Assembly (NCBI GenBank): GCA_965204545.1
Contig: CBDBFA010000001.1
Coordinates: 202,361-266,360, forward strand
DNA length: 64,000 nucleotides
Direction of reading: 5' to 3'
Source of the DNA: JAABVD01 sp965204545
GTDB lineage: Bacteria; Verrucomicrobiota; Verrucomicrobiia; Opitutales; UBA2995
Shown: piece by piece, positions 9,901 through 18,916 of the stretch
Layout: the number at the start of each line of letters is the position of its first letter
How positions within the stretch are numbered: the stretch's first letter is position 1
Notes under the pieces: generated by a model
Seen by the model: the letters and a program-made list of their open reading frames with translations, nothing else
Databases searched by the model: none
Told to the model about the DNA's origin: nothing
Position numbers and translations under genes: made by a program

Positions 9901-12191
9901 TTTTCGGAATCTTCCTTCATGCCCGCCCCATGGGAAATCCACTGGCGAATGGTCTCGTAATAATCCGACCCGATGTCGGTCACCATTCCTCCCTCATGGG
10001 GAACCGCCGCCGTAGCTTTGAGGAGCATGAGCGAATCGTCCGGAGAAGCGAAATTGACCCGGCGAGCCGCATGGTCGTCACTGAAAGCGCGCACGTCGTT
10101 GAAGGCGTCATACCCGCGCAGGCTGAGCTTGAATCCGTTTTTACCCTCCTGAGAGCCATGGCAGGTTCCCGCATTGCAGCCCAACCGGGACAATATGGGA
10201 TTTACATCCACCACGAAGTCCGGTTCGTAGCTATCCCTCAAATCCTTGACCTCCACACTGGCGGTGTCCCGCAACCCGAGAAAATGAGCCGTTACGGCGG
10301 TCCTGCCCCCGGAGAGAGGGCGAATAATGCCGCGTTCCTCCACTTTGGCAATGGGACGGGTGACCTCCCATCGAACCAATCGGGTAAGGTCCACAACCTC
10401 GCCCGAGTCCAGTGTCCCGGCTACGAGAAGTTGGTTGTAGGCATTGGGGCCCTCAAGCGAGATGGTCGAAGGTGAAATGGTTAGACGGGTCAAGCGCTCA
10501 AACTCCTCGGGACGCTCCTCCATAACCTGGGCTCTCCCCTTCTTAAAATTGACCGGATTTTCCGGGCGCTTGGGTTCGGCCTTGGCCAGCAAGTCGGAAT
10601 CGGTCACCTCCACCGGGATAAAGGTTTTGCCAAGTTTTCCGCTGGCCGCATCGATAATAAAAATACGTCCATCCGAGGTCCCGGCAACGTAGGATTTTCC
10701 ATCCGGAGCGAAGGCCACGGAAAAAACCGGTGAGTCCACGTCAGTGGAATGCAGCAGTTTGGCTCCCCGCGTATGGAAGGCCTCGATCTCGGGCTCGATG
10801 TTCTTGCTGCCGTCCGGATTTCTCCGCGCCGTTTCAAAAAGCTTCTTCAATTCGGGGGTGATAGTGGCATCGTAATCCGAGGCGTAGAGGTTGATCTGAC
10901 CCTTACCATTCAGACTGGATACCGCGGCGAAGGTCTTTCCATCCGGCGCAAAGGCCACGCTCCAGATGCGTCCTTTCATGGGGGGATACTTCCGTATCAG
11001 ATTGGCGTTGTCGCCTATCTTCCGTTCCGTCTCGCGGTGCATGCGGTAAATTTGGGGCACGCCGTCGGAACCCCCCATCAACACGTGGTCCTCATGGGGA
11101 TGGCTGTCGATGGCATTGATCCCGCCCTTGAGCGCTCCCGGAGTAATGGAGGTGATGTTGTCGATAAAGCGTTCCGTCTCCACCTCCGTCAACTTGGCCG
11201 ACATGTCGCGGCTCACCGATACCAGATGATCCCCTTCGACCGACCAGGCCGTGTCGAGGACCCAGTCGTTGTGACCGCCCATGAAGAATACTTCGTCCCC
11301 GCTCGAGACCTCGAAGGCCCGCAAAGTGTGATCCGGCAGCCCGTAAGCCACGTATTTCCCACCGGGGGACCAACTGGCCCCATAGGCCGTGTCGTACCCG
11401 ACCGGTTTGGAGAGCGCCAAGGAACGCTTTTCCACATCCCAGATCTGGATTTCCCCCATGCGCCCAGGCAGGCCCCCGGCCACGGCCAACCATTTCCCAT
11501 CGGGGGAAAAACGGGCTGTTTCGATGCGCTCGGAAAGCCCGATCAATCGCGCCACCAGTCCGGAACCATTCGCTTTATGGAGAAGGACTTCGTGAAACCC
11601 TGCTACCGCGATCAACTCGCCGTCGGGCGAATAGTCCAGCGAGGTCAATACCGGAGCTACCGCGTACTGGGGCGGATGGTCCGCGTCAAAACGTTGGCGT
11701 GCATTCTCGGGAGTATCATCCCGGGCTCCCTGCTCGATCCATTTGGTGACGAGGGCCAGCTCGTAGGGAGTGAGGGGCTCGTCCTTTTCCGGCATCTCAG
11801 GACGGTCGGCTCCTTCCTGCAATGTGACCAGATCGATGAGCCAACTTTCCTCCGGTTTATGCGCCACCACCACGGGTTCCCCCCCTTCCCCGCCAGCAAT
11901 CATCCTGGCCACATCGGTCAGGATATAATCTCCCTTGGACTTTGCCGGCTGGTGGCAGCCGTGGCATTTGGCCTGGAAAATCGGGCGAACGTGTTCGTAA
12001 TAACTGACCGCTTCGGGCAACCCCTCGTGGCGTTCCTCACCCCACCCCGAAACGAAAAATACCAGGAAAGCAACCGAACATGTAACCCCACGAATCACCG
12101 AATTACCAAAAAGCTCAACCGTACATTTAGGATGGGCAAAAAATTCAAGGAGAGCGTTCGTATCCATGGCATCACCGGCAATGCCAGACAC
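6927..12191 (-). CDS. Giant exported c-type cytochrome with WD40, Ig-like, DUF1549 and DUF1553 domains
   Basis: At 1754 residues this is the largest protein in the window. A hydrophobic export segment lies near residues 34-49. A planctomycete cytochrome domain follows with the haem motif CHGCH in a QAKCHGCHQPAKSKGD context. Next come WD40 repeats (about residues 160-540, e.g. IAVAGFHEVLLHK and SVAFAPDGKTFAAV), a bacterial Ig-like stretch, and a second cytochrome-like unit with CNAGTCHG. DUF1549 follows (FLRRIHLDLTGLPP), with a third motif CNKCHDHPFERW, then DUF1553 (RIWGYLTGTGII). The C-terminal region holds a charged coiled coil and a beta-rich segment. The start is uncertain: ATG 12191 has no clear Shine-Dalgarno, and ATG 12167 or a downstream GTG are possible. 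It precedes the DUF1501 gene. Electron transfer coupled to glycan processing is an inference. Confidence 0.88.
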   Translation of the reverse strand: MSGIAGDAMDTNALLEFFAHPKCTVELFGNSVIRGVTCSVAFLVFFVSGWGEERHEGLPEAVSYYEHVRPIFQAKCHGCHQPAKSKGDYILTDVARMIAGGEGGEPVVVAHKPEESWLIDLVTLQEGADRPEMPEKDEPLTPYELALVTKWIEQGARDDTPENARQRFDADHPPQYAVAPVLTSLDYSPDGELIAVAGFHEVLLHKANGSGLVARLIGLSERIETARFSPDGKWLAVAGGLPGRMGEIQIWDVEKRSLALSKPVGYDTAYGASWSPGGKYVAYGLPDHTLRAFEVSSGDEVFFMGGHNDWVLDTAWSVEGDHLVSVSRDMSAKLTEVETERFIDNITSITPGALKGGINAIDSHPHEDHVLMGGSDGVPQIYRMHRETERKIGDNANLIRKYPPMKGRIWSVAFAPDGKTFAAVSSLNGKGQINLYASDYDATITPELKKLFETARRNPDGSKNIEPEIEAFHTRGAKLLHSTDVDSPVFSVAFAPDGKSYVAGTSDGRIFIIDAASGKLGKTFIPVEVTDSDLLAKAEPKRPENPVNFKKGRAQVMEERPEEFERLTRLTISPSTISLEGPNAYNQLLVAGTLDSGEVVDLTRLVRWEVTRPIAKVEERGIIRPLSGGRTAVTAHFLGLRDTASVEVKDLRDSYEPDFVVDVNPILSRLGCNAGTCHGSQEGKNGFKLSLRGYDAFNDVRAFSDDHAARRVNFASPDDSLMLLKATAAVPHEGGMVTDIGSDYYETIRQWISHGAGMKEDSEKVSSIELEPQNPVIENIGANRQMRVMARYPDGSRRDVTREAIIESGNTEVAENDDFGLITTIRRGEAPILARYEGAYAATTLTVMGDRTGFAWKEPETWNRIDELVASKWMRMKILPSGLTRDEEFLRRIHLDLTGLPPKVETLISFLEDDRPTRQKRADMIDRLIGSPEFVDHWANKWADMLQVNSKFLGKEGSELFRNWIRGQLEENVPYDEFVYSILTAEGSNKKNPPASYYKILRTPEELMENTTHLFLATRFNCNKCHDHPFERWNVDNYYQMAAFFSQVDLKRDKANAPKATIGGTAVENPKPLYEIVWDTNEGEVTNILTGDVARPAFPYPATAREIASGEDDAEAPSRPTRRQRLAAWITAEDNQYFAKSYANRIWGYLTGTGIIEPIDDIRAGNPPTNPELLDYLTEFFIDSGFNVRGLIREICNSRTYQLSIRTHPFNEDDAINYSHGNARRLPAEVLFDSVYAVTGAQPHFPGAKPGMRAAQLADAQVDTKGGFLANLGRPPRESACECDRQNDVQLGAVMSLLSGAPIAEAVGDPDNGIAELVTRESDDRSMIENLYLRVLNRFPTQEEIDLVQDNWSLIERDHENLIARLAEMESDWVWRKAELETERFRAIARAKADIKAYTPEFEAKKEAAEKERKERIAATKKALWEFEWDELPALQEAGIQAITLDRFWTLWKPQFPEEAEGDGKVDLIVNDDGSLQGSGELGNSVVYKMTFPVEATTISGFMLEALTDDSLPGFGPGFNETGNFVVSEVEFSYSDSAETDQEDRIEVPLSEAAADYTEDGFSVEKIINGNPDRNDKAWAVGGQERRPHWARVKLEEPLSLDEKGGYVHISVICRYSNGDFPLGKFRIYFTDAEDPLNLGLPAAIAAILSKAPSSREPEEKAALYTWFKHQHPEYLSKRFDWVKAKRPLPKDGKMESLKAALAKAERPVPEDSALVQLRIDVQHSTEQAANRRLTAAQDLAWALINNSAFLFNY

Positions 12192-12322
12192 CTAGGGAGA
12201 CGAATCATTCAAAATTTTGGATTATTGTCACTGAAGAGTTTCAACGCGTTTACCACCATAAGGAGAATTACTCTATTAATAAAACCATTTACCTGGCCTT
12301 TTCAAGGGTTTTCTCCGGTGAC

Positions 12323-12351
12323 GGGTCAGCCCCGGATTTTACATTTGACCC
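12323..12351. repeat. Degenerate GGGTCA...TGACCC repeat copy
   Basis: GGGTCA at 12323-12328 and TGACCC at 12346-12351 enclose a GC- then AT-rich spacer, as in the other members of the family. It lies in the 272-bp gap between the divergent cytochrome gene and TonB receptor gene. I see no convincing -35/-10 pair in that gap. Confidence 0.6.
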
Positions 12352-12463
12352 TTTCCACTACCTAGTCAAAAACTCCGTTTGAAACGATAGAACTACAAAG
12401 TAGTGAACGGATTGGAACCTTCCAGTTTCACTATTTCAACGGAATTAACTAACCCTCCCGAAC

Positions 12464-15400
12464 ATGAACAAAATACGCCCTGAATTCAACCCGTCTCTGA
12501 TCACAGTTCTCGCTATCTTCTCCTTGAGCCTGACCTCCGGCCTGCAGGCTCAGGACCTTGAAAGCGATGACGAGATTTATGAACTGAGCCTGTTCACCGT
12601 AGATGAATCCGATGTGGTCGGTTACGCAGCTTCCAGTACCCTGGCCGGCACGCGTATTAAAACCGACTTGAAAGACCTGGGGGCCTCAATTTCCGTGGTA
12701 ACCGAGGAATTCATGGAGGATGTGGCCGCGACGGATGCCCAAACTTTGCTATCCTATGTTTCCAACGTCGAAGTGGGGGGCATTCAGGGAAATTTCTCCG
12801 GGGCGACGGATGTGGGATTCGGACGCTACCATCAAGTCGCGGCGAGAACTAATCCTCAGAATAATCAAAGAGTCAGAGGATTGCTGCAAGCGGACTTGAC
12901 ACGTGGTTATTTTCTAACGGATATCCCCTTTGATACCTATAATACTGAGCGGGTCACCGTAAGCCGCGGACCCAATTCGGTTCTTTTCGGAATTGGGAGT
13001 CCAGGAGGGGTTATCAATAACGGAACCAAGCAGGCCATCCAAGGTAGCAACTTTGGCGAGTTCGGCTTTCGATTTGACAACTATGGCAGTTGGCGCACCG
13101 AAATAGACTACAACAAATCCCTGGTTGAGGATCGGGTTGCCCTGCGCATAGCCTTTCTGGAAGAAAGTACGGAGTATAAGCAACAGCCGGCTTTCCAGGA
13201 CCAAACTCGTTTTTATGCGGCTCTCAATGCAGTGCTTTTCGAGGGCAATGGCCATAGAACTACCTTGCGGGCGAATTTGGAGGACGGAAGGCAGGATGGT
13301 TCTCCGGTAGAAGTAATCCCGGTTACCGTTGCCTACGACAACTGGTTCGAGCCTTGGCCGGCAAGCAATTCGCAGTACACCGGAGTCAATGCCCCTGGCA
13401 GGGTGGTTTCTCCAAGTGAGGGAGGAACTTGGGAATTTCAGGACATCGAGGACACTCGTTTCCACGAGAGGCCCGGAAACAGAGCCAATGTAAACACCGA
13501 TGCGCGTGCTTTGGCTTTTCGACATGTAGGCGTATTTTTCTCTGAAAGAGGCAAGGGCCCTAGTGTTGGAGGAGGAACTGGATTGGGAGCCTACAACGGT
13601 TTAATACCTTGGAGTGCCAGTAGAGACACGTATCAAAGCGCTGGACTGGTCGGCACCCCCGTGGCCGCAGGAATCGATCCTAACACCCCTATTAACCAAT
13701 ACCGCGATTTGAGATCAACCAGTCCGGCGGGCGAGAGCTTTGGCATCGGATTCGCTGCGAATACCTTGCAAAACCGCAACGTATTCGACTTTTACAACCA
13801 CTTGTACAGCAATGGGCATGAAACCGTTATGCGCGATTTCAACGCCTTAAACATTGCCTTGGAGCAAACCTTCTTCGATGGCGATCTGGGATTTGAATTT
13901 GCTTACGACTCGCAGACTTACAAAACATTCCAGGATTTTCCATTTTCCGGAGGGCAAGGCACCAACTTGGCGGGGCCCTACGAGGTTTCCATCCACCTGA
14001 ACAAGTATATCAGTACCGGCGCCCTGAATCCGAACGTGGGTCGTGCCATGACTTGGGTAAGGCAACCCAAGGTACGCGATGATACTACGGATCGCGAAAC
14101 CATGCGCGCTACGGCTTTCTACGAATTCGACTTTACGGAAAACGATGGCTTCCTGGGATGGCTTGGACGGCACCGTTTAACGGGATTGTACAACGATTAC
14201 ACCAAGGACACGTTCAACGTGACCACTAGTGATATGACGGACAGTAACGAATTCAACATGGATTCGGCTCAGCAACACACCTTAGGCGTAGGCCGTCGCG
14301 CAGTTAACCTGATCGTTTACACGAGTGATCCCTTGTTTGGCGTCAACTCCTTAGACGACGTGCGACTTCACCCACTTGATTTCATTCGGCCAAAAGATGG
14401 CGATAGTTTCGCTTTCGCTTGGGTCGATACAACTCCTGCAGGGAGCCTTAACGACGGAGTAGCCGGCGACCGGGCGGTTCACGTCAATAATGTGTTCGTT
14501 AAAAGCGTCCAGACTGCCGGAGGGATCAGCCAAACGAATATCGAAGCCCAAGCTTTTACTTGGCAAAGCTACTTTTTGAATGACCATATTGTAGCCCTTT
14601 ATGGCCGTCGGGAAGATGACACTTCAAACTTCGGCAGAAACGTAGCATCGGAAACCAGTGAGCCACAATTCTTTCCGGACAGGGTGTACAATCCTGCTTT
14701 TACCAGGCTATCTTCCTCTCCAACTTATGAAGAATCAGGAACAACCCAATCTTGGAGTGTCGTAGGGCGCGTCCCCGAAACCTTTCTTGGGAACTTCCCT
14801 TTAAGTTTGCAGGTACATTGGGCCTCGGCCGAGAACTTTAATCCGATTGGTTTGAGAAGCAACGCCTTGGGATCTCCGATTGGCCAGCCTTCCGGCTCGA
14901 CCGAAGAATACGGATTTACGGTTTCCACGGAGGATAACAGGTATTCCCTCAAATTCAATTGGTACGAAACGGAACTGGGAAACATCAGTGCCGGAGTCGG
15001 TACCAACCTGGCCAATTATGCGTTTGGACGAATAAATAGACACCGGGATGCGGAATTGTCGGGAATACCGATTAAAGACCAATTAGACCTTATTCCCAAT
15101 AATGGAGGGGCCACCCACCCGATTCAAACCTATGAGGACTATTACACTGCAATGCTTAACGCGATTCCGTCAGAGCTTTTGGACGTGGTAAATCCAATGC
15201 GTGTGGATATAACCGGAGATGGCCTTTGGGATGATTATCAGATTGACGCCATTCAAAACCTTCAAGCTACCCGCAGTCAGCTAGCCGAAGGATTCGAGCT
15301 GGAGTTTGTGGCCAATCCAACATCATCCTGGCGGATATTGGCAAATCTCAGCCAACAGGAAACTTCGTTTTCCAACACCGCTCCGTTGATGGGCAAAATA

Positions 15401-15940
15401 ATCAACGACTTTGTTGCCGCAACCAGAGCCGCTCGATTGGATGAACTCCAGGATGATCCGACCTTCCAGGCAGATGAGGAATTCCACAGCGAAGGCCTGG
15501 GACTGCTACCTCTTCCCATTGTAGCGGCCCAAGCTCTGGATGGCACTGTTTCGAATGAACAAAGAGAGTGGCGGTTCACTGGAGCTACTACCTACGAGTT
15601 TCAGGAAGGCGCTCTTGATGGCTTTGGAGTTGGAGCGGCAATTCGTTGGGAAGATGAAGCCGCAACCGGTTACTTTCAGATCGTCGATCCGGATATAGGA
15701 GTAATTCCCGATGTAAACAGGCCATTTTTTGACGATGGGCTATTCAGCGGAGACGCTTGGATTACTTACTCCAAGCCCATATGGCAGGATAAAGTCATTT
15801 GGCGAAGTCGGCTGAATGTCCGGAACCTGGTAGGTGAAACCGGAAACATTCCGGTCAAAACCAATCCCGATGGACAGGTAGCCGTAATTCGCATTCCCAA
15901 TCCTCGCACCATCTATTGGTCGAATACATTTAATTTCTAG
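12464..15940 (+). CDS. TonB-dependent outer-membrane receptor
   Basis: This 1158-residue protein starts with a signal peptide (hydrophobic stretch about 11-27, cleavage near LQAQD). The plug domain follows: TLAGTRIKTDLKDLGASISV, then the conserved VSRGPNSVLFGIGSPGGVIN at its end. The long beta-barrel closes with an aromatic C-terminus, TIYWSNTFNF, needed for BAM insertion. Length and motifs fit the large receptors of Opitutae, which import oligosaccharides or other bulky ligands. It is the first gene of a co-directional run (12464-22962) with gaps of a few bases or small overlaps, so it probably supplies the outer-membrane step for the downstream TTT transporter and dehydratase. The ligand is not readable from sequence. 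Confidence 0.93.
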   Translation: MNKIRPEFNPSLITVLAIFSLSLTSGLQAQDLESDDEIYELSLFTVDESDVVGYAASSTLAGTRIKTDLKDLGASISVVTEEFMEDVAATDAQTLLSYVSNVEVGGIQGNFSGATDVGFGRYHQVAARTNPQNNQRVRGLLQADLTRGYFLTDIPFDTYNTERVTVSRGPNSVLFGIGSPGGVINNGTKQAIQGSNFGEFGFRFDNYGSWRTEIDYNKSLVEDRVALRIAFLEESTEYKQQPAFQDQTRFYAALNAVLFEGNGHRTTLRANLEDGRQDGSPVEVIPVTVAYDNWFEPWPASNSQYTGVNAPGRVVSPSEGGTWEFQDIEDTRFHERPGNRANVNTDARALAFRHVGVFFSERGKGPSVGGGTGLGAYNGLIPWSASRDTYQSAGLVGTPVAAGIDPNTPINQYRDLRSTSPAGESFGIGFAANTLQNRNVFDFYNHLYSNGHETVMRDFNALNIALEQTFFDGDLGFEFAYDSQTYKTFQDFPFSGGQGTNLAGPYEVSIHLNKYISTGALNPNVGRAMTWVRQPKVRDDTTDRETMRATAFYEFDFTENDGFLGWLGRHRLTGLYNDYTKDTFNVTTSDMTDSNEFNMDSAQQHTLGVGRRAVNLIVYTSDPLFGVNSLDDVRLHPLDFIRPKDGDSFAFAWVDTTPAGSLNDGVAGDRAVHVNNVFVKSVQTAGGISQTNIEAQAFTWQSYFLNDHIVALYGRREDDTSNFGRNVASETSEPQFFPDRVYNPAFTRLSSSPTYEESGTTQSWSVVGRVPETFLGNFPLSLQVHWASAENFNPIGLRSNALGSPIGQPSGSTEEYGFTVSTEDNRYSLKFNWYETELGNISAGVGTNLANYAFGRINRHRDAELSGIPIKDQLDLIPNNGGATHPIQTYEDYYTAMLNAIPSELLDVVNPMRVDITGDGLWDDYQIDAIQNLQATRSQLAEGFELEFVANPTSSWRILANLSQQETSFSNTAPLMGKIINDFVAATRAARLDELQDDPTFQADEEFHSEGLGLLPLPIVAAQALDGTVSNEQREWRFTGATTYEFQEGALDGFGVGAAIRWEDEAATGYFQIVDPDIGVIPDVNRPFFDDGLFSGDAWITYSKPIWQDKVIWRSRLNVRNLVGETGNIPVKTNPDGQVAVIRIPNPRTIYWSNTFNF

Positions 15941-15944
15941 CCTA

Positions 15945-17891
15945 TTGAAATTCAGGCAGATAATTTGTTCAGGCTACTTCACCGCCGTCACGCTGATGGC
16001 GGCGGTTGTAATCCATGGTAACCGTTCCAACCAGAGCTGGCAGAATGAACTGGCCCTGAAAGTCGTCATTTGCGACTCCTTGCGGAAACCTCCCGCGTGG
16101 GCGCTGGCCGAACGCCACCTTATCGATACCATAAATCGGGCCGGGGTTGAGTTCTACAACACCTACGTATTGCCTGACGACACCCTGGAATGGAAAGAAC
16201 GTTATGAGGGAGGGATGAATTCCTCGGACGACGCCTATGAGGCCTTCCGGGGATTCTCCGTTCATACCGCCATGGGAGGCTCCGACGAACTCGATAAACT
16301 GAATCGCCGGGTCTGGGATGGAATTACACGACAATTCACACGCTACGGTCAGATCTACCGGGGATTCGATTCCAACTGGGACTGGATGCATCATGGGGAA
16401 GGCTACATTACCCTTTACCCGATGGGTATGGTCGAACCGAACGATGACAAATTTCGCGATCTTTCAATCCGTTTTGCCGCCATGTATACCGGTGAAGATC
16501 CGGAAGCGCCCAATTGGGATCCCGAGTTGAATCTCATGCGCGCGGTCATGAACGGCAGCCGCGGTCCCAAAATGGAATGGACCAAACGAGACTGGATTCC
16601 TACCAACGCCAATCTCGTATACTACCCCCTGCCCTTTTTGGATATACCCGGAGTGGAGGCGACTACCGCCTGGATAAACGACCACCCGGACAACGACCAA
16701 TTCGCCAAGCTGGTTAAGGGAATGAGCGACCGCATGGCCAAGGGAGATGTGCCCATCAACCTGACTGCTACAGCGCTCATAGCAAACGCCTGGTTATACA
16801 CGGGTGATGCCAAATACGTGCAATGGGTTAAGGATTACATCGGATCCTGGGAGGAACTGACCCGCCGCAACAACGGCATCACACCCGATAACGTCGGTCT
16901 CTCAGGAAAGATTGGAGAATACACCGGTCACTGGTGGGGCGGTTATTATGGATGGGTCTGGCCGAGGGGAGGAAACGATATTGTTTATGCGGGGCTCACG
17001 GCGGCCAAGGTAGCAACCCTCATGACCGGGGATCTTCGCTATGCGGAGTTTCCCCGAAGCCAGATGACCGTCATGAGAAATCAGGGCCGGGTCCAAAATG
17101 GCCGGCATCTGGTACCTGTCCGCCACGATCACCGGGGTTGGTATCATTACGTTCCGGAAATCGCCTACCCTCATGTCAATTTATGGTACCTCTACCACAA
17201 CGAAGAGGACTGGAAACACATCGAACGTCTGGCGGAAGCCCAGTTGGCGGAATCCAATACGATAAGGGATCCCGACCTTGCCTGGGCCTATTTCGTAAGG
17301 GGTCGAAACCCTGAATTTCCTCTTCAGGCATTCCAGGCGGATTTTGAATTCGTAGCCAGAAAGCTCGACTACATCCGCAACGAACACGGGGACCCGGAAA
17401 CCTGGGTCGATAACAAGTGGATCATCTCCGATCCGGTTCGCATGGATAACCTCGTGCGGCTGACCGTCGGGGCCATGCCCATTCACAAACGCGGGGAGAT
17501 GCTCCATGCACAGGTACGGTATTTCGACGGAAATAGTAGACGACCGGGCCTTCCTCCCGACGTAGCCGCTTTGGTTACGCGCATCGAACGGGATTGGGTG
17601 CAGATCGAAATTGTAAACCTGAATCAATTGGATTCACGAAAGTTGATAATCCAGGGAGGCACCTATGGAGAACATCAAATCGAGGCTGTCGAATTCGACT
17701 CATTGCTCAATCTTCAAAACGACAGGTTCACCATCGATTCGGCGCCGGATCAAGTAGCGTCTCGGAACAGGATATCAATTGATGCCCTGGCCTTCATGGT
17801 TGAATTGACACCCGGTTCAGGTTCTACCTTCAAACTCCATCTGGACCGTTATGCCAATATGGCGAGCTACACCTTTCCTTGGAACCGATAG
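15945..17891 (+). CDS. Exported protein of unknown function, possible alpha/alpha-toroid enzyme
   Basis: I do not recognise a characterised family. The 648-residue frame opens with TTG at 15945, four bases after the receptor stop; an in-frame ATG at 15996 is an alternative. An N-terminal hydrophobic segment (YFTAVTLMAAVVIHG) suggests export. The middle is rich in Trp, Tyr and His (MHHGEGYITLYPMG, YTGHWWGGYYGWVWPRGG, RHDHRGWYHYVPE) in a helical repeat pattern, as in alpha/alpha-toroid glycoside hydrolases or lyases. The C-terminal 120 residues are beta-rich. It lies between the TonB receptor and a propeller gene and overlaps the latter by 13 bp. An extracytoplasmic enzyme acting on the imported substrate is the best inference. 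Confidence 0.75.
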   Translation: MKFRQIICSGYFTAVTLMAAVVIHGNRSNQSWQNELALKVVICDSLRKPPAWALAERHLIDTINRAGVEFYNTYVLPDDTLEWKERYEGGMNSSDDAYEAFRGFSVHTAMGGSDELDKLNRRVWDGITRQFTRYGQIYRGFDSNWDWMHHGEGYITLYPMGMVEPNDDKFRDLSIRFAAMYTGEDPEAPNWDPELNLMRAVMNGSRGPKMEWTKRDWIPTNANLVYYPLPFLDIPGVEATTAWINDHPDNDQFAKLVKGMSDRMAKGDVPINLTATALIANAWLYTGDAKYVQWVKDYIGSWEELTRRNNGITPDNVGLSGKIGEYTGHWWGGYYGWVWPRGGNDIVYAGLTAAKVATLMTGDLRYAEFPRSQMTVMRNQGRVQNGRHLVPVRHDHRGWYHYVPEIAYPHVNLWYLYHNEEDWKHIERLAEAQLAESNTIRDPDLAWAYFVRGRNPEFPLQAFQADFEFVARKLDYIRNEHGDPETWVDNKWIISDPVRMDNLVRLTVGAMPIHKRGEMLHAQVRYFDGNSRRPGLPPDVAALVTRIERDWVQIEIVNLNQLDSRKLIIQGGTYGEHQIEAVEFDSLLNLQNDRFTIDSAPDQVASRNRISIDALAFMVELTPGSGSTFKLHLDRYANMASYTFPWNR

Positions 17892-18880
17892 TCTTGTTTA
17901 AGCAATCAGCAGTCTTACTTCTTTCGGCCTCATTTTGCCACCTTGCCTGGTCGCAAATGGGGTCCCCCGGTCATGGTGAAACTCAGGCTATCGCTCTCCA
18001 TCCGACTAATCCTGATATTATTTACGCCGGCGCCGCCAAGGGACTTTGTAAAACGCTGAACGGTGGAAAGGACAACTGGCCCACCCACGGACTGGATTCC
18101 TATTCACCGAGAGCCATTGTCATCAGTAATGCCAACCCCGATCTGCTCTACGCCGGAACATACGAGGTCGGCGTATTCAAATCCGAAGATGGTGCGCTTA
18201 ATTGGGAAGCAGTGAATAACGGCATTACCGATCTGCGAATCCGGACCATGGTCATTCATCCGGAGAACGGCCAGGTCGTATATGCGGGAACCGAAGGCAC
18301 GGGGGTTTTCAAAACCGTAAACGGCGGAAAGTCCTGGATGGAAGTGAACCACGGTCTTATCGACAAAGTGGTTCGCAGCCTGGTCATCGACCCCATGCAT
18401 CCGGACACCCTGTATGCCGGAACCTGGCACGGGGTATACAAAACCATCGATGGGGCCGAAAACTGGTCTGCCGATCCCCAAGGCCTTTACGATGTGGATG
18501 TACGGATCCTTGCTTTGGACCCGACCAATCCGAATATCATTTACGCGGGTACTCAGCCACGGGGTGTTTTCCGGAGTGAGGACGCGGGTAAAACCTGGGT
18601 AAAGGGCGCTCAACCCCTCACTGAGTTTATCGAATCCATGGCTATCGACCCAGCCAACCCTTCTCACGTATACGTGGGAACTAAAGCCGGTGTATTCGTA
18701 AGCCTCGACAAAGCAGATACGTTTACTTCGGCCGGGCTTCGCTGGTCAAATCATGCCTGGACCTTGGTTTTCGATCCCAAGACGGATCCTCCGATACTTT
18801 ACTATGGTGGCGTCGGCGGCGTTTTGAAAACGACAACCCAGGGTTTTCAGTGGGAAGTGACGGGTCCGGTGAGGCAGTAG
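17879..18880 (+). CDS. Exported seven-repeat BNR/sortilin-type beta-propeller
   Basis: The 333-residue protein has a signal peptide (VLLLSASFCHLAWSQ) and about seven repeats of 40-45 residues. Each carries an I/L-Y-A-G strand and a GVFKSxDGGxxW Asp-box-like turn, for example IIYAGAAKGLCKTLNGG, VVYAGTEGTGVFKTVNGG and IIYAGTQPRGVFRSEDAGKTW. Seven repeats match a seven-bladed propeller of the sialidase/Vps10 type. Catalytic sialidase residues are not evident, so it may bind a glycan or scaffold partners. It overlaps the end of the preceding gene by 13 bp, which indicates translational coupling, and precedes the transporter genes. Confidence 0.82.
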   Translation: MEPIVLFKQSAVLLLSASFCHLAWSQMGSPGHGETQAIALHPTNPDIIYAGAAKGLCKTLNGGKDNWPTHGLDSYSPRAIVISNANPDLLYAGTYEVGVFKSEDGALNWEAVNNGITDLRIRTMVIHPENGQVVYAGTEGTGVFKTVNGGKSWMEVNHGLIDKVVRSLVIDPMHPDTLYAGTWHGVYKTIDGAENWSADPQGLYDVDVRILALDPTNPNIIYAGTQPRGVFRSEDAGKTWVKGAQPLTEFIESMAIDPANPSHVYVGTKAGVFVSLDKADTFTSAGLRWSNHAWTLVFDPKTDPPILYYGGVGGVLKTTTQGFQWEVTGPVRQ

Positions 18881-18916
18881 GATATCCGGTCAAAAAAATA
18901 GAACCTGGTTTTTCCA

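Noticed and set aside
10749..12365. Long plus-strand open frame opposite the large cytochrome gene
   Set aside because: It is the antisense shadow of the GC-biased minus-strand gene and lacks domains or a signal.
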